From Roseateles sp. (GTDB lineage Bacteria > Pseudomonadota > Gammaproteobacteria > Burkholderiales > Burkholderiaceae_C): a stretch of 64,000 bases of DNA. Each line of letters begins with the position of its first letter. The first letter of the stretch is position 1. Positions 52,888-62,712 of this stretch are shown here, one piece after another. Under the pieces are notes generated by a model that saw only the letters and a program-made list of their open reading frames with translations, was not told the origin of the DNA and searched no databases. The DNA is taken from NCBI GenBank assembly GCA_019234295.1, contig JAFALK010000049.1, positions 1 to 64,000 of the forward strand. Reading direction: 5' to 3'. A program made the position numbers and the translations under genes.

Positions 52888-54591
52888 TCAGACCTGCGCT
52901 TCGACGATCAGCTGCACGCTGGTCTGCCCGTTCCAGGTATTGAGGTCGAGCCGGTAGGCCAGGCGCACGCGATCGGGCAATGCCTCGACGTGCTGGAACC
53001 AGATCGCGTCGCGCAGCTGGCCGCCCTGGCGCAGGCGCAGCTTCAGGTGTTTCTCACCCACGACGCGCTGCGAGACGAGCTCGAACTCGTCACAGAACAC
53101 CGGGGCCTCGAAAGCCTGGCCCCAGACCTCGGCGTCGATGGCCTGCACTGTGGCCACGTTGAAGGCCGAGGCCGGCAGGGGGCCGTCGGTGCGCAGGGTG
53201 CGGGTGAGCGCCTCGGCCGAGAGCCACTCGCGCGCCACTTGCTGCAAGGCGGCGTCGAAGGTGGCGAAGGCGGCCTCGTCGCTGAGCGTGCAGCCGGCCG
53301 CCATGGCGTGGCCGCCGAATCTCTTGAGCACCCCGGGATGGCGCTTGGCCACGAGATCCAGCGCGTCGCGCAGGTGGAAGCCGGCGATGGAGCGGCCCGA
53401 CCCCTTGAGCGAGCCGTCCTGCCCGCGTGCGAACACAAAGCTCGGCCGGTGCAGCCGGTCCTTCAGTCGCGAGGCGACGATGCCGACCACGCCCTCGTGG
53501 AAATCTGGCTCGAAGATGGCGACCGCCGCAGGGACTTCGCCGCTGGGCATCAGGGCTTCGAGGCGGCTCTCGGCCTGCTCGCGCATGCCAGCCTCGATAT
53601 CGCGCCGCTCGCGGTTGATCTCATCGAGCAGTTTGGCGAGTTCGGCCGCTCGAGCCGGGTCTTCGGTTGTCAGGCATTCGATGCCCAGGGTCATGTCCGA
53701 GAGCCGCCCGGCGGCGTTGACGCGCGGGCCCAGCGTGAAGCCCAGGTCGGTGGCAGAGGCTTGAGCAGCGTCGCGGCCAGCGGCGCTGAAAAGCGCGGCC
53801 AGGCCCGGCTGCATGCGCCCGGCCCGCATGCGCCTGAGGCCCTGCGCGACGAGGCGCCGGTTGTTGGCGTCGAGCTTGACAACGTCGGCCACGGTGCCCA
53901 GGGCGACGAGGTCGAGCAGTGCATCCAGCCGTGGCTGGTTCTGGGCCTCGAAAGCGCCGCGCCGGCGCAACTCGCTGCGCAGGGCCAGCAGCACGTAGAA
54001 GGCCACACCGACGCCGGCCAGGTTCTTGCTCGCGAAACCGCAGGCGGGCTGGTTGGGGTTCACGAGCGCATCGGCCACGGGCAGGCCTTCGGCGGCGGGC
54101 AAATGATGGTCGGTGACCAGCACCTTGAGTCCGAGCGCCTTGGCGTGCGCCACGCCGGCGAGCGAGGCGATGCCGTTGTCCACGGTCATCAGCAGGCCGG
54201 GCTTTTGCGCCATGGCCAAGTCCACGATGGTCGGCGTGAGGCCGTAGCCGTGCACGGCGCGGTCGGGCACCACGTAGCCCAGATCTTCAGGGCGCGCGCC
54301 AAGCAGGGCCAGGCCGCGCAGCGAGACCGCGCAGGCGGTGGCGCCGTCGCAGTCGTAATCGGCCACGATGCAGATGCGCTCACGCTGCTCGATGGCATCG
54401 GCCAGGAGCACGGCCGCGCGTTCGATGTCGCGCAGCCCCTCGGGCGGCAGCAGCTTGCCCAGGCCGGGGTCCAGCTCGTCGGCGCTGGTGATGCCGCGCG
54501 CAGCGAAAAGGCGGGCCAGCAGGGGCTGCACGCCGGCCTGTTCGAGCGCCCAGGCCGCGCGGGGCGGCACGTCGCGGGTGACGATGTTCAT
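52888..54591 (-). CDS. recJ: Single-stranded-DNA-specific exonuclease RecJ
   Basis: A 567-residue RecJ of normal length. DHH-family motifs are CIVADYDCDGATA (motif I), VTDHHLP (motif III) and GFTLGPRVNAAGRLSD; DHHA1 sequence GGHAMAAGCTL and an OB-fold follow. It degrades single-stranded DNA 5'-3' in recombination and mismatch repair. The start overlaps the preceding gene by 4 nt (ATGA). Confidence 0.95.
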   Translation of the reverse strand: MNIVTRDVPPRAAWALEQAGVQPLLARLFAARGITSADELDPGLGKLLPPEGLRDIERAAVLLADAIEQRERICIVADYDCDGATACAVSLRGLALLGARPEDLGYVVPDRAVHGYGLTPTIVDLAMAQKPGLLMTVDNGIASLAGVAHAKALGLKVLVTDHHLPAAEGLPVADALVNPNQPACGFASKNLAGVGVAFYVLLALRSELRRRGAFEAQNQPRLDALLDLVALGTVADVVKLDANNRRLVAQGLRRMRAGRMQPGLAALFSAAGRDAAQASATDLGFTLGPRVNAAGRLSDMTLGIECLTTEDPARAAELAKLLDEINRERRDIEAGMREQAESRLEALMPSGEVPAAVAIFEPDFHEGVVGIVASRLKDRLHRPSFVFARGQDGSLKGSGRSIAGFHLRDALDLVAKRHPGVLKRFGGHAMAAGCTLSDEAAFATFDAALQQVAREWLSAEALTRTLRTDGPLPASAFNVATVQAIDAEVWGQAFEAPVFCDEFELVSQRVVGEKHLKLRLRQGGQLRDAIWFQHVEALPDRVRLAYRLDLNTWNGQTSVQLIVEAQV

Positions 54592-55457
54592 AGGGTGGCC
54601 AGGAGCGAGGCGACGTCGGCGCGCGGCGGGGCGACGCGCTGCCAGAGCCTTTGGACAAGTCCACCCGCGGCACCGGGGCCGAAGACTTGGGCGAATCGCT
54701 CGCCACAGAGCGTGAGGCTGGCAGGCGCCAGCGCAAGCAGCTCGGCGTCCAGCGCCTGCCAGGCCGCGGCCCAGGCCTGCCAGTCACCGGCCAGCAGCGG
54801 CGCGCGCAGGCGCCAGTCCACCCGCACCTCGGCCGGCAGGGCTTTCGTCGACGCGCCGCAGCCGCTGATCCAGACCGAGTTGACGGGCGCCGCGCGGATC
54901 TCGTTCAGCGGATGGCGATGCAGCAGCATCTGCACCTCGTTCTGCAGGCTGCGCAGTCGGCGTGCCTCGGGCAGCCAGGGGGCGATATTGCGCTGGACGA
55001 CGCGATCGATACTGGCGCTGGCGACGCCGGCCAGGCTGTCGTGGCTGACCAGCCATTCGGCTGGACCTGCCCAATGCGCGCTCCAGCCCTCGGCCGCAGG
55101 CCACAGCTCGGCCAGGTCTTCGAACAGGAGCTGCGAATCCGCCTCGGAGAGCTCCGCCGCATGGGCCGTCACCTGGTCGAGGCTGACGGCCAGGTGCAGC
55201 GGCGTCAGCAGCGCCCAGGGGCGCTCGCCAGGCAGACCCAGTTCGGCGGCGCGCCAGGCGGCCACCGCAGGCGCTTCGCCGCGCAGCGCGGCCAGTGCGG
55301 CTTCGTGAGGCAGGTCGGGGCTGAATTCGTCACTGCCGTGGCGTTCTCGGGCTTGCCAGGCGCCCAGCAGGTGAGACAGATTCGGGAGCGTCAGGCCCGC
55401 CAGGGTCTGGGTGGCTTCTTCGCCCAGGGCGCTGGCGTGGGGGATCAACAAGTGCAT
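54588..55457 (-). CDS. RpfE-like / phosphoglycerate-mutase-like protein of the recJ locus
   Basis: A 289-residue protein of the group annotated as RpfE-type regulatory or cofactor-independent phosphoglycerate-mutase-like, found next to recJ in many Burkholderiales and Xanthomonadales. The N-terminal HLLIPHASALG and the C-terminal RVDWRLRAPLLAGDWQAWAAAW (short: RVDWRLRAPLL) are the recognisable parts; no metal-binding catalytic set of a phosphoglycerate mutase is evident. Role unknown. It overlaps recJ by 4 nt. Confidence 0.75.
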   Translation of the reverse strand: MHLLIPHASALGEEATQTLAGLTLPNLSHLLGAWQARERHGSDEFSPDLPHEAALAALRGEAPAVAAWRAAELGLPGERPWALLTPLHLAVSLDQVTAHAAELSEADSQLLFEDLAELWPAAEGWSAHWAGPAEWLVSHDSLAGVASASIDRVVQRNIAPWLPEARRLRSLQNEVQMLLHRHPLNEIRAAPVNSVWISGCGASTKALPAEVRVDWRLRAPLLAGDWQAWAAAWQALDAELLALAPASLTLCGERFAQVFGPGAAGGLVQRLWQRVAPPRADVASLLATL

Positions 55458-55478
55458 CGGTCAATTATCGAGCGGCCC

Positions 55479-55507
55479 ATGTCATGGACATTTCACCGTT
55501 CCTTCAT
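55479..55507 (+). promoter_or_regulatory. Candidate Pho box upstream of ppk1
   Basis: Three 7-mers ATGTCAT, ATTTCAC and CCTTCAT start exactly 11 bp apart (55479, 55490, 55501). PhoB boxes are 7-bp CTGTCAT-like repeats separated by 4 bp, thus with the same 11-bp period. The last repeat ends 11 nt before the ppk1 start codon. Confidence 0.6.
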
Positions 55508-55518
55508 AAGATGCTGCA

Positions 55519-57585
55519 ATGTCTGCCTTGCCGATCCCGCCCGCGCTGCCCAACCCGTATCTGCTCAACCGCGAACAGGCGATCCTGGAGTTCAACCGTC
55601 GTGTGCTGGCCCAGGCCCAGCGCGAGGACGTGCCCCTGCTGGAGCGGCTGCGCTACATCTGCATCGTCTCCAGCAATCTTGACGAGTTCTTCGAGGTGCG
55701 CTTCGCCGACATGCTGGATGCCGCCCGCGCCGACGAAGGCCATGTCAGCAACGCCGACGTCGCCCGTGTGGGCCGCGCCGCGCACGAGCTGATCGACGAG
55801 CAATACGGCGTCTTCAACGACAGCGTCATGCCACTGCTCAACGCCCGCGGCATCGGCATCATCAACCATGCCGCGCGCAGCCCCGAGCAGGCACGGTGGG
55901 TGGCACGTTTCTTCGACCGCGAGGTCAAGCCCTTGCTGGTGCCGGTGGGCCTGGATCCGGCCCATCCGTTTCCGCAAGTGGCCAACAAGAGCCTGCACTT
56001 CGTGGCGCGCCTGTCCGGCAAGGATGCCTTCGGCCGCGATACCCGCATTGCCATCGTCAAGGTGCCGCGCGTGTTGCCCCGCGTCATCAAGCTGCCGGCC
56101 GAGATCAGCGACGGCCAGCAGGCCTTCGTGCTGCTGACCAGCGTGATCCGCGCGCACCTGGAGGAGCTGTTCCCGGGCCGCAAGGTCGAAGCCTTCTCGC
56201 AGTTCCGCGTCACGCGCGATTCCGATCTCGAAGTGGACGAAGAGGAGATCGCCAACCTGCGCCACGCGCTGCGCTCGGGCCTGACCACGCGCCACTTCGG
56301 CCGGGCTGTGCGGCTGGAGGTGGTGAACACCTGCCCGCAGGAGCTCTCGGAATTCCTGCTCGAGCAGTTCGACCTGCCGCCGGCGGCGCTGTATCGCGTG
56401 AACGGCCCCGTGAACCTCGTGCGTCTGAACGAGCTGATCGACCAGACCGACGCGCCCGAGCTGCGCTTCAAGCCCTTCGAGGCCGCGTGGCCGCAGGCGC
56501 TGCGACGCAACCGCAGCATCTTCGAGCAGATCCGCAAGCGGGACATTTTGCTGCACCATCCCTTCGAGAGCTTCGACCCCGTGGTCGAGTTCCTCCGTGA
56601 GGCGGTCGATGATCCCCAAGTGCTGGCCATCCGCCAGACCATCTACCGCACGGGCAGCCAGTCGGTGCTGATGGACCTGCTGATCGAGGCGGCCCGCCGC
56701 GGCAAGGAAGTGATGGCCGTGGTGGAGCTCAAGGCTCGTTTCGATGAGGAGGCCAACATCAACTGGGCCGAGCGGCTCGAAGCCGTGGGCGCCCAGGTGG
56801 TCTACGGCATCGTGGGCTACAAGACCCACGCCAAGCTGCTGATGGTCACCCGCAACGAGGGCGGCAAGCTGCGTCGCTACGCGCATTTCTCCACCGGCAA
56901 CTACAACCCGCGCACGGCGCGCTTCTACACCGACATCGGCTATCTGACCGCCGACCGCGACCTCACGGCCGATGCCGACCACGTGTTTCGCCAGCTCGCC
57001 TCGCTGGGCAAGGCGCGCCAGACGCGTCGCATTCTGCTCGCGCCGTTCAATATGCACGAGCGCATGGTGGAGCTGGTGGAGAAGGTCGCGCATTCGGCCC
57101 GCCACGGCCAGCCGGCGCGCCTCGTGATCAAGATCAATGCGCTGACCGACCATGAGCTGATCGACGCCCTGCTGCGCTGCGGGCAGGCCGGCGCCAAGAT
57201 CGACCTCATCGTGCGCGGCGCGTGCATGCTGCCTCCGGGCCTGCCGGGCGTGAGCGAGAACATCGTCGTGCGCTCGGTCGTGGGCCGCTTCCTGGAACAT
57301 TCGCGGATCTGTTACTTCCGCTGGGGCCACGGCGAGGCCGACGAGGCGCTCTACCTCTCCAGCGCCGACTGGATGAGCCGCAATATGTTCCGTCGCATCG
57401 AGGTGGCCTGGCCTGTGCTCGACGCGGCGCTGCGCCAGCGCATCATCGACGAGGCCCTGCAGCCCTATCTGCACGATACGCTGGACGCTTGGCAGCTGGG
57501 CCCGGACGGCCGCTCGCACCGCCTGGCGCTCCCGGGCGGCATCAGTGCGCAGCAGGCCCTCATGCAGCGCGCTGAATGGACCTGA
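55519..57585 (+). CDS. ppk1: Polyphosphate kinase 1
   Basis: A 688-residue PPK1, polymerising the gamma-phosphate of ATP into polyphosphate. The N domain (YLLNREQAILEFNRRVLAQA), the head domain, and the phospholipase-D-like catalytic region with RFDEEANINWAERLEAVGAQVVYGIVGYKTHAK (short: YGIVGYKTHAK containing the autophosphorylated histidine) and ARICYFRWGHGE-like C-terminal residues are complete. No Shine-Dalgarno sequence precedes the ATG; together with a Pho-like repeat ending 11 nt upstream this suggests a leaderless or nearly leaderless transcript. It overlaps sixA by 10 nt. Confidence 0.96.
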   Translation: MSALPIPPALPNPYLLNREQAILEFNRRVLAQAQREDVPLLERLRYICIVSSNLDEFFEVRFADMLDAARADEGHVSNADVARVGRAAHELIDEQYGVFNDSVMPLLNARGIGIINHAARSPEQARWVARFFDREVKPLLVPVGLDPAHPFPQVANKSLHFVARLSGKDAFGRDTRIAIVKVPRVLPRVIKLPAEISDGQQAFVLLTSVIRAHLEELFPGRKVEAFSQFRVTRDSDLEVDEEEIANLRHALRSGLTTRHFGRAVRLEVVNTCPQELSEFLLEQFDLPPAALYRVNGPVNLVRLNELIDQTDAPELRFKPFEAAWPQALRRNRSIFEQIRKRDILLHHPFESFDPVVEFLREAVDDPQVLAIRQTIYRTGSQSVLMDLLIEAARRGKEVMAVVELKARFDEEANINWAERLEAVGAQVVYGIVGYKTHAKLLMVTRNEGGKLRRYAHFSTGNYNPRTARFYTDIGYLTADRDLTADADHVFRQLASLGKARQTRRILLAPFNMHERMVELVEKVAHSARHGQPARLVIKINALTDHELIDALLRCGQAGAKIDLIVRGACMLPPGLPGVSENIVVRSVVGRFLEHSRICYFRWGHGEADEALYLSSADWMSRNMFRRIEVAWPVLDAALRQRIIDEALQPYLHDTLDAWQLGPDGRSHRLALPGGISAQQALMQRAEWT

Positions 57586-58037
57586 TCCTCTGGCGTCACG
57601 CCGAGGCCGAGCTGCTACGTGAGGGTGGCAGTGATCTGGATCGCGTGCTGACCGCCAAGGGCGAACGCCAGGCCCAGCGCATGGCGCATTGGCTCAACCA
57701 CCGCATGGCCGCCACCACGCGTGTGTTGGTGAGCCCCGCTGAGCGCACGCGCGCCACGGCGCATGCCCTGGGTCGCGAGTTCCGCACCGCTCCGACCCTG
57801 GGCCCCGAGGCCTCGCCTCATGCGCTGCTGGAGGCGGCGCGCTGGCCGCGCTCCGCCGAACCCGTGCTCATCGTCGGTCATCAGCCGACCCTGGGCCTGC
57901 TCGCCGCGCGGCTGCTCTGTGGCGAAGAACAGCCCTGGGCGATCAAGAAGGGAGCCGTGTGGTGGTTGCGTACGCGCCAGCGTGAAGGCCATCAGGAGGT
58001 GGTACTGGTGGCCGTGCAAGGGCCGGATTGTCTTTAG
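57576..58037 (+). CDS. sixA: SixA-type histidine phosphatase
   Basis: A 153-residue member of the histidine phosphatase (phosphoglycerate mutase-like) superfamily. [11 protein letters not shown] has the RHG-type phosphohistidine site (RHA here as in SixA), and VGHQPTLG the second histidine. SixA removes phosphate from histidine in phosphorelay proteins. It starts inside the last codons of ppk1, a pairing common in betaproteobacteria. Confidence 0.9.
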   Translation: MDLILWRHAEAELLREGGSDLDRVLTAKGERQAQRMAHWLNHRMAATTRVLVSPAERTRATAHALGREFRTAPTLGPEASPHALLEAARWPRSAEPVLIVGHQPTLGLLAARLLCGEEQPWAIKKGAVWWLRTRQREGHQEVVLVAVQGPDCL

Positions 58038-58129
58038 ACTTGTTGCGTGGACTACGTACGCAGTCCACACATGACAGCCACAGGGGCGGGGATCGAGAAT
58101 CCGCCAACCCCAAACAAGAGGAGACACCC

Positions 58130-59443
58130 ATGTCCGGCGCCGTCGCGGCCAAGCAGCCGCTCTATCGCTCGCTGTATTTCCAGGTCATCTGCGCGGTCCT
58201 GATCGGCATCTTGCTGGGTTGGCTCTACCCGCAAAGCGGCGCAGCCATGAAGCCTCTGGGCGACGGCTTCATCAAGCTGATCAAGATGATGATCGCGCCC
58301 ATCATCTTCTGCACCGTGGTGCTGGGCATTGCCGGTATGGAGGACATGAAGAAGGTCGGCAAGACCGGCGGCCTGGCGCTCATGTACTTCGAGGTGGTGA
58401 GCACGGTGGCGCTGATCATCGGACTGCTGCTGGTCAATGTGCTGCAGCCGGGCGCGGGCATGAACGTGGACCCGGCCACCATCGACACCAAAGGCGTAGC
58501 CACCTTCATCAGCAGCAAGATGGACGCGACGGACTTCATCCTGCACATGATCCCGAACACGCTGGTCGATCCCTTCGCTACGGGCGAGGTCCTGCAGGTC
58601 CTCGTGATCGCCGTGCTGTTCGGCTTCGCCCTGCATCGCTTCGGCGGCCGCGGCACCCTGGTCTTCGACCTGATCGAGAAGCTCTCCCACGTGCTCTTCG
58701 TGATGGTGGGATACATCATGAAGCTGGCGCCCATCGGAGCCTTCGGCGCTATGGCCTTCACGATCGGCAAGTACGGCTTGGGCTCCCTGGTCTCCATGGG
58801 CAAGCTGATGGGCTCCTTCTACCTGACTTGCCTGATCTTCATCTTTTTGGTGCTGGGCACCATCGCCAGGCTGCATGGCTTCTCGGTCTGGAAGTTCATC
58901 AAGTACATCCGCGAGGAACTCCTGATCGTGCTGGGTACCTCGTCCTCGGAGTCGGCCCTGCCGCGCATGATGGAGAAGATGGAACGTCTGGGCGTCAAGA
59001 AGGCGACCGTGGGCCTGGTGATCCCGACCGGCTACTCGTTCAACCTCGATGGCACCTCGATCTACCTGACCATGGCGGCCGTGTTCATCGCGCAGGCGAC
59101 CAACACGCCGCTGAGCCTGATGCAGGAGCTGACGCTCATCGGCGTGGCCGTGCTCACCTCCAAGGGTGCGGCCGGTGTGACGGGCAGTGGCTTCATCGTG
59201 CTGGCAGCCACTCTCGGTTCCGTGGGCCATGTGCCGGTCGCCGGCATTGCGCTCATTCTGGGCATTGACCGTTTCATGTCCGAGGCGCGCGCACTGACCA
59301 ATCTCATCGGCAACGGCGTGGCCACTGTGGTCGTGGGCAAGTGGACCGGCGACCTGGATAGCGAACGCATGAAGGCCGTGCTCGGCGGCGGTGGCGACTG
59401 GAACGAGGGCCTCGAAAACGAGGCGATGCGCAGGGCAGACTGA
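58130..59443 (+). CDS. dctA: C4-dicarboxylate/proton symporter DctA
   Basis: A 437-residue DAACS-family symporter for succinate, fumarate and malate. [50 protein letters not shown], and [25 protein letters not shown] are diagnostic, with the substrate site in the last of these (short: [10 protein letters not shown]). ATG at 58130 has AGAGGAGA. The preceding 92 nt hold the promoter region. Short 7-bp repeats follow the stop. Confidence 0.94.
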   Translation: MSGAVAAKQPLYRSLYFQVICAVLIGILLGWLYPQSGAAMKPLGDGFIKLIKMMIAPIIFCTVVLGIAGMEDMKKVGKTGGLALMYFEVVSTVALIIGLLLVNVLQPGAGMNVDPATIDTKGVATFISSKMDATDFILHMIPNTLVDPFATGEVLQVLVIAVLFGFALHRFGGRGTLVFDLIEKLSHVLFVMVGYIMKLAPIGAFGAMAFTIGKYGLGSLVSMGKLMGSFYLTCLIFIFLVLGTIARLHGFSVWKFIKYIREELLIVLGTSSSESALPRMMEKMERLGVKKATVGLVIPTGYSFNLDGTSIYLTMAAVFIAQATNTPLSLMQELTLIGVAVLTSKGAAGVTGSGFIVLAATLGSVGHVPVAGIALILGIDRFMSEARALTNLIGNGVATVVVGKWTGDLDSERMKAVLGGGGDWNEGLENEAMRRAD

Positions 59444-59485
59444 GCTCGGAGCTCGAAGCTCGAAGCTCGAAGCTCGGAGTTCGGT
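59444..59485. repeat. Short 7-bp tandem repeat between dctA and ppx
   Basis: Six units: gctcgga, three times gctcgaa, gctcgga, then the variant gttcggt. The array fills almost the whole 50-nt gap between the two convergent stop codons. No terminator stem is visible elsewhere in this gap; the units themselves (agctcgaagct) are partly self-complementary. Confidence 0.8.
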
Positions 59486-59493
59486 CTCCGCCC

Positions 59494-60996
59494 TCAGGCC
59501 AACTGCAGCTCGAGCATGCCGCTGCGGGCCCAGGCCTCGGCCTCTTCGCGCAGCAGGTAGAGGGTGCGCGGATGTTCGTGCACCCAGGCACGCGGCAGGC
59601 GCAGCTGGACCTTGCGCCCATCGTGCTGCACTTGCAGCGCGCGGGTGTTCACGGCATCCCGGCCGTGATGAACGATGACGGCCAGGCGAAGCGCTAGCAC
59701 TTGCCACAGCAGGCTCTCCTCGCGCAGTGCCGCGTCCATCTTGCGCAGGCCACCGCGCTGGCCCAGGGCCAGGTCTGCCAGGCGGCGCAGCTGGTTCTGC
59801 GAAAAGCCTGGAGCGTCCACGTGGGCGATCAGGTAGGCCGTGTGCCGGTGGTGGTCGTGGTGGGAGACCATCATGCCGATCTCGTGCAGGGCGGCGGCCC
59901 AGGCCAGTTCGCGGCGGGCCTCGCGCGGCGCATGCGGCTCGAGCTTGTGATGCAGTGACTGCGCCAGGGTCTGCACGCGCAGGGCCTGGGCCAGGTCCAC
60001 GCCGAAGCGCTGCTGAAGTGCCAGCACTGAGGCCTCGCGCATGTCCAGGCGCGGTGCGATTCCGCTCGGCGCGCCCAGGCGCTCGGCCAAGTCGAAGATC
60101 ACGCCCTGGCGCAACGCGCCCTTGGTGGGCAGCAGCTCGGTGATGCCGAACTGCGTGAGCAGGGTGTAGAGGATGCACAGGCCGCCGGCCACGACCGCGC
60201 GGCGGTCGTCCTTCAGGCCGGGCAGGGAGAGCTTGTCCATGCTGCCGGCGCTCAGGCATTCTTCGATGCACCAGCGCAGCGCCGTCGGCGTGATGCGGCC
60301 ATCGGTGACGCCCGAGGCCGCCAGAACCTGCGAGACCGCGCCCACGGTGCCGGAGGAACCCAGGGCCTGCTTCCAGCGCGAGGGCTTGAACAGGCCCCGC
60401 GCCTCTTCGAGCTCTGCGCCGGCCGCCACCTGAGCGGCGCGGAAGGCCTCGGGCGTGAAGCGCCCTTCCGGGAAGTAGCGCAGGGAGAGGCTGACGCTGC
60501 CGATCTGGAAGGACTCGGCCTGCTCGGGCGCGAGACCCTTGCCGAGGATCATCTCGGTGCTGCGCCCGCCAATGTCGATCACGAGGCGCGGTTCGCTGGA
60601 GGCCTGCAGGCGCGCCACGCCGGCGAAGATCAGGCGCGCTTCCTCGCGGCCGGATATCACCTCGATGGGGAAGCCCAGGGCCTGCTGTGCACGTTGCAGG
60701 AATTCGTCGCGGTTGCGCGCCTCGCGCAGGGTCTGGGTGGCCACGGCACGCACGCGCTCGGGCTGAAAACCCGCCAGGCTCGCGGCGAAACGCTTCAGGC
60801 ATTCCAGGCCACGCGCCATGGCGTCTTCGGTGAGGCGCATTTCGCCGTCGAGCCCCGCGCCCAGACGCACGGTTTCTTTCAGGTAAAGGCTGCGGCGGTA
60901 GCTGCCCTCGAACAACCGAGCCACTTCGAGCCGGAAGCTGTTGGAGCCCATGTCGATGGAGGCTAGCGGCTGCGAGGCAGAGGCGGGCAAATTCAT
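59494..60996 (-). CDS. ppx: Exopolyphosphatase (Ppx/GppA family)
   Basis: A 500-residue Ppx/GppA phosphatase with the ASKHA-type N-terminal domain (LASIDMGSNSFRLEVARL), the VIDIGGRSTEMILG phosphate loop, GSSGTVGAVSQVL, and a C-terminal HD-like helical domain (HEIGMMVSHHDHHRHTAYLI). It cleaves terminal phosphate from polyphosphate or pppGpp. ATG at 61005 three codons upstream is an alternative start. With ppk1 nearby, synthesis and degradation of polyphosphate are encoded within 6 kb but on opposite strands with dctA between. Confidence 0.95.
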   Translation of the reverse strand: MNLPASASQPLASIDMGSNSFRLEVARLFEGSYRRSLYLKETVRLGAGLDGEMRLTEDAMARGLECLKRFAASLAGFQPERVRAVATQTLREARNRDEFLQRAQQALGFPIEVISGREEARLIFAGVARLQASSEPRLVIDIGGRSTEMILGKGLAPEQAESFQIGSVSLSLRYFPEGRFTPEAFRAAQVAAGAELEEARGLFKPSRWKQALGSSGTVGAVSQVLAASGVTDGRITPTALRWCIEECLSAGSMDKLSLPGLKDDRRAVVAGGLCILYTLLTQFGITELLPTKGALRQGVIFDLAERLGAPSGIAPRLDMREASVLALQQRFGVDLAQALRVQTLAQSLHHKLEPHAPREARRELAWAAALHEIGMMVSHHDHHRHTAYLIAHVDAPGFSQNQLRRLADLALGQRGGLRKMDAALREESLLWQVLALRLAVIVHHGRDAVNTRALQVQHDGRKVQLRLPRAWVHEHPRTLYLLREEAEAWARSGMLELQLA

Positions 60997-61059
60997 GGCC
61001 GGCATTGTCAGGGCATTTCTGCAAGAATCCGCGGGCTTTGCGAACCCGAAGGAGATGTG

Positions 61060-61929
61060 ATGCAACAAGAGCTGGACAGCCTGGCGCCGTGCAAGGATTT
61101 CGACCGCCGCGACTTTGTCCGCACTGCGGTCGGCGCTGGTTTTGCCGCCGCGGTGCTGCCGGTGAGCGCCCAGACCATCAAGACCTCCAGCGAGGGCCTG
61201 CAGACGGGCGAGGTCTTCGTCCCCGTGGGCGACTTCAAGATGCCCGCGTACCGGGCCGTGAAGGCCGGCGCGAAGAACGCACCCGTGGTCCTCGTGATCA
61301 GCGAGATCTTCGGCGTGCACGAACACATCGCCGACGTGGCGCGGCGCTTCGCCCAGTTGGGCTACATGGCCATCGCCCCCGAGCTTTTCGTGCGTCAGGG
61401 AGACGCCGGCAGTTACGGCGAGATCTCCAAACTCATGAGCGAAGTCGTCTCCGAGGTGCCCGACACCCAGGTGATGGGCGATCTGGACGCCACCGTGGCG
61501 TGGGCCAAGACCCAGGGCGCGGATACCTCCAAGCTGGGCATCACGGGCTTTTGTTGGGGCGGCCGCATCACCTGGTTGTATGCCGAGCACAGCCCGGGTG
61601 TGAAGGCCGCCGTGGCCTGGTATGGCCGCCTGCTCGGCCCGACCAACCCGCTGCAGCCGAGCCACCCGATCGATGGCGTGGATCACCTGCATGCCCCGGT
61701 GCTCGGCTTGTACGGCGGCGCCGACACGGGCATCCCGCTCGAGACGGTTGACAAGATGAAGGCCGCCCTGGCCCATGGATCGCCGGCAGCGCGCAGAAGC
61801 GTCTTTCGGGTCTATCCCGACGCTCCCCATGCCTTCCATGCAGACTACCGCCCGAGCTACGACCGCCAAGCGGCGGAGGACGGCTGGAAGCGCTGCGTCG
61901 ACTGGTTCAAGTCCAATGGCGTGGCCTGA
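61060..61929 (+). CDS. Dienelactone hydrolase family protein, Tat-exported
   Basis: A 289-residue alpha/beta hydrolase of the dienelactone hydrolase family. An N-terminal DRRDFVRTAVGAGFAAAVLP is a Tat signal ending VSAQ. The nucleophile is the cysteine in GFCWGG; the aspartate in GGADTGIP and the histidine in DAPHAFHAD complete the Cys-Asp-His triad. EIFGVHEHIADVARR is the conserved N-terminal motif with the charge-relay glutamate. The export signal shows a periplasmic role, not catechol degradation in the cytoplasm. GAAGGAG precedes the ATG. Confidence 0.92.
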   Translation: MQQELDSLAPCKDFDRRDFVRTAVGAGFAAAVLPVSAQTIKTSSEGLQTGEVFVPVGDFKMPAYRAVKAGAKNAPVVLVISEIFGVHEHIADVARRFAQLGYMAIAPELFVRQGDAGSYGEISKLMSEVVSEVPDTQVMGDLDATVAWAKTQGADTSKLGITGFCWGGRITWLYAEHSPGVKAAVAWYGRLLGPTNPLQPSHPIDGVDHLHAPVLGLYGGADTGIPLETVDKMKAALAHGSPAARRSVFRVYPDAPHAFHADYRPSYDRQAAEDGWKRCVDWFKSNGVA

Positions 61930-61941
61930 GACTCCTCCCTG

Positions 61942-62712
61942 ATGACGCTTGTCTACATTGTTCTTGCCACCCTGATCGGTGGCCTGCTCTCGGTCGTGAT
62001 CGCGGCCAGCCTGACCGTGGCCCTGCTGGGGCGCGTGGTCAAGCACCTGGTGAGCCTTTCAACGGGCGTGCTGCTGGGCACCGCGCTCATGCACGTGCTG
62101 CCCGAGGCGTTCGAGAGCGGCGCGAGCCCGCACGCGCTCTTCATGACCCTGCTGGGCGGGCTGATGTTCTTCTTCCTGCTGGAGAAGGCCGAGCTGTACC
62201 GGCACACCCACCACCATGAGGGCGACGGTCACCACCATCACCACCATTTCGACGAAGAGCAGGCCGGTCGGGGCGGCTTCTCTGTGCTGGTGGGTGACTC
62301 CATCCACAACTTCTGCGACGGCATCATCATCGCCGCGGCCTTCCTGGCCGACCATCATCTGGGCCTGGTGACCGCGCTGGCCATCATCGCCCACGAGATT
62401 CCGCAGGAGGTGGGAGACTACATCGTGCTGCTCAACGCCGGCTTCAGCCGCCGCAAGGCACTGTTCTTCAACGCGGTGTCGGGCTTTGCCGCAGTGCTCG
62501 GCGGCATCCTGGGCTACTTCGTCGTCGGGCCCTGGAAGGAGCTGTTCCCCTTCCTGCTCGTGGCCGCGTCCAGCAGTTTCGTCTACGTGGCCGTGGCCGA
62601 CCTGATCCCGCAGCTGCAACGGCGTCTGCCGATCAGGGAGACGGCGCTGCAGATCTTGTGGCTGGCGGTGGGCCTGTGCCTGGTCAGCGTCGTGGTGCGG
62701 GTTTCCGGCTAA
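61942..62712 (+). CDS. ZIP family metal (zinc) transporter
   Basis: A 256-residue ZIP-family inner-membrane metal-ion transporter with about eight helices. A histidine-rich cytoplasmic loop (HTHHHEGDGHHHHHHFDEE, about 86-104) is followed by the metal-site helices HNFCDGIIIAAAF and IIAHEIPQEVGDYIVLL. Zinc, iron or manganese are possible. It starts 12 nt after the dienelactone hydrolase gene. Its stop overlaps that of the convergent usp gene by 4 nt. Confidence 0.93.
   Translation: MTLVYIVLATLIGGLLSVVIAASLTVALLGRVVKHLVSLSTGVLLGTALMHVLPEAFESGASPHALFMTLLGGLMFFFLLEKAELYRHTHHHEGDGHHHHHHFDEEQAGRGGFSVLVGDSIHNFCDGIIIAAAFLADHHLGLVTALAIIAHEIPQEVGDYIVLLNAGFSRRKALFFNAVSGFAAVLGGILGYFVVGPWKELFPFLLVAASSSFVYVAVADLIPQLQRRLPIRETALQILWLAVGLCLVSVVVRVSG

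Noticed and set aside
58052..61024. A 990-codon minus-strand open frame through dctA and ppx.
   Set aside because: It spans two real genes in the wrong frame and has proline/arginine-rich nonsense composition.
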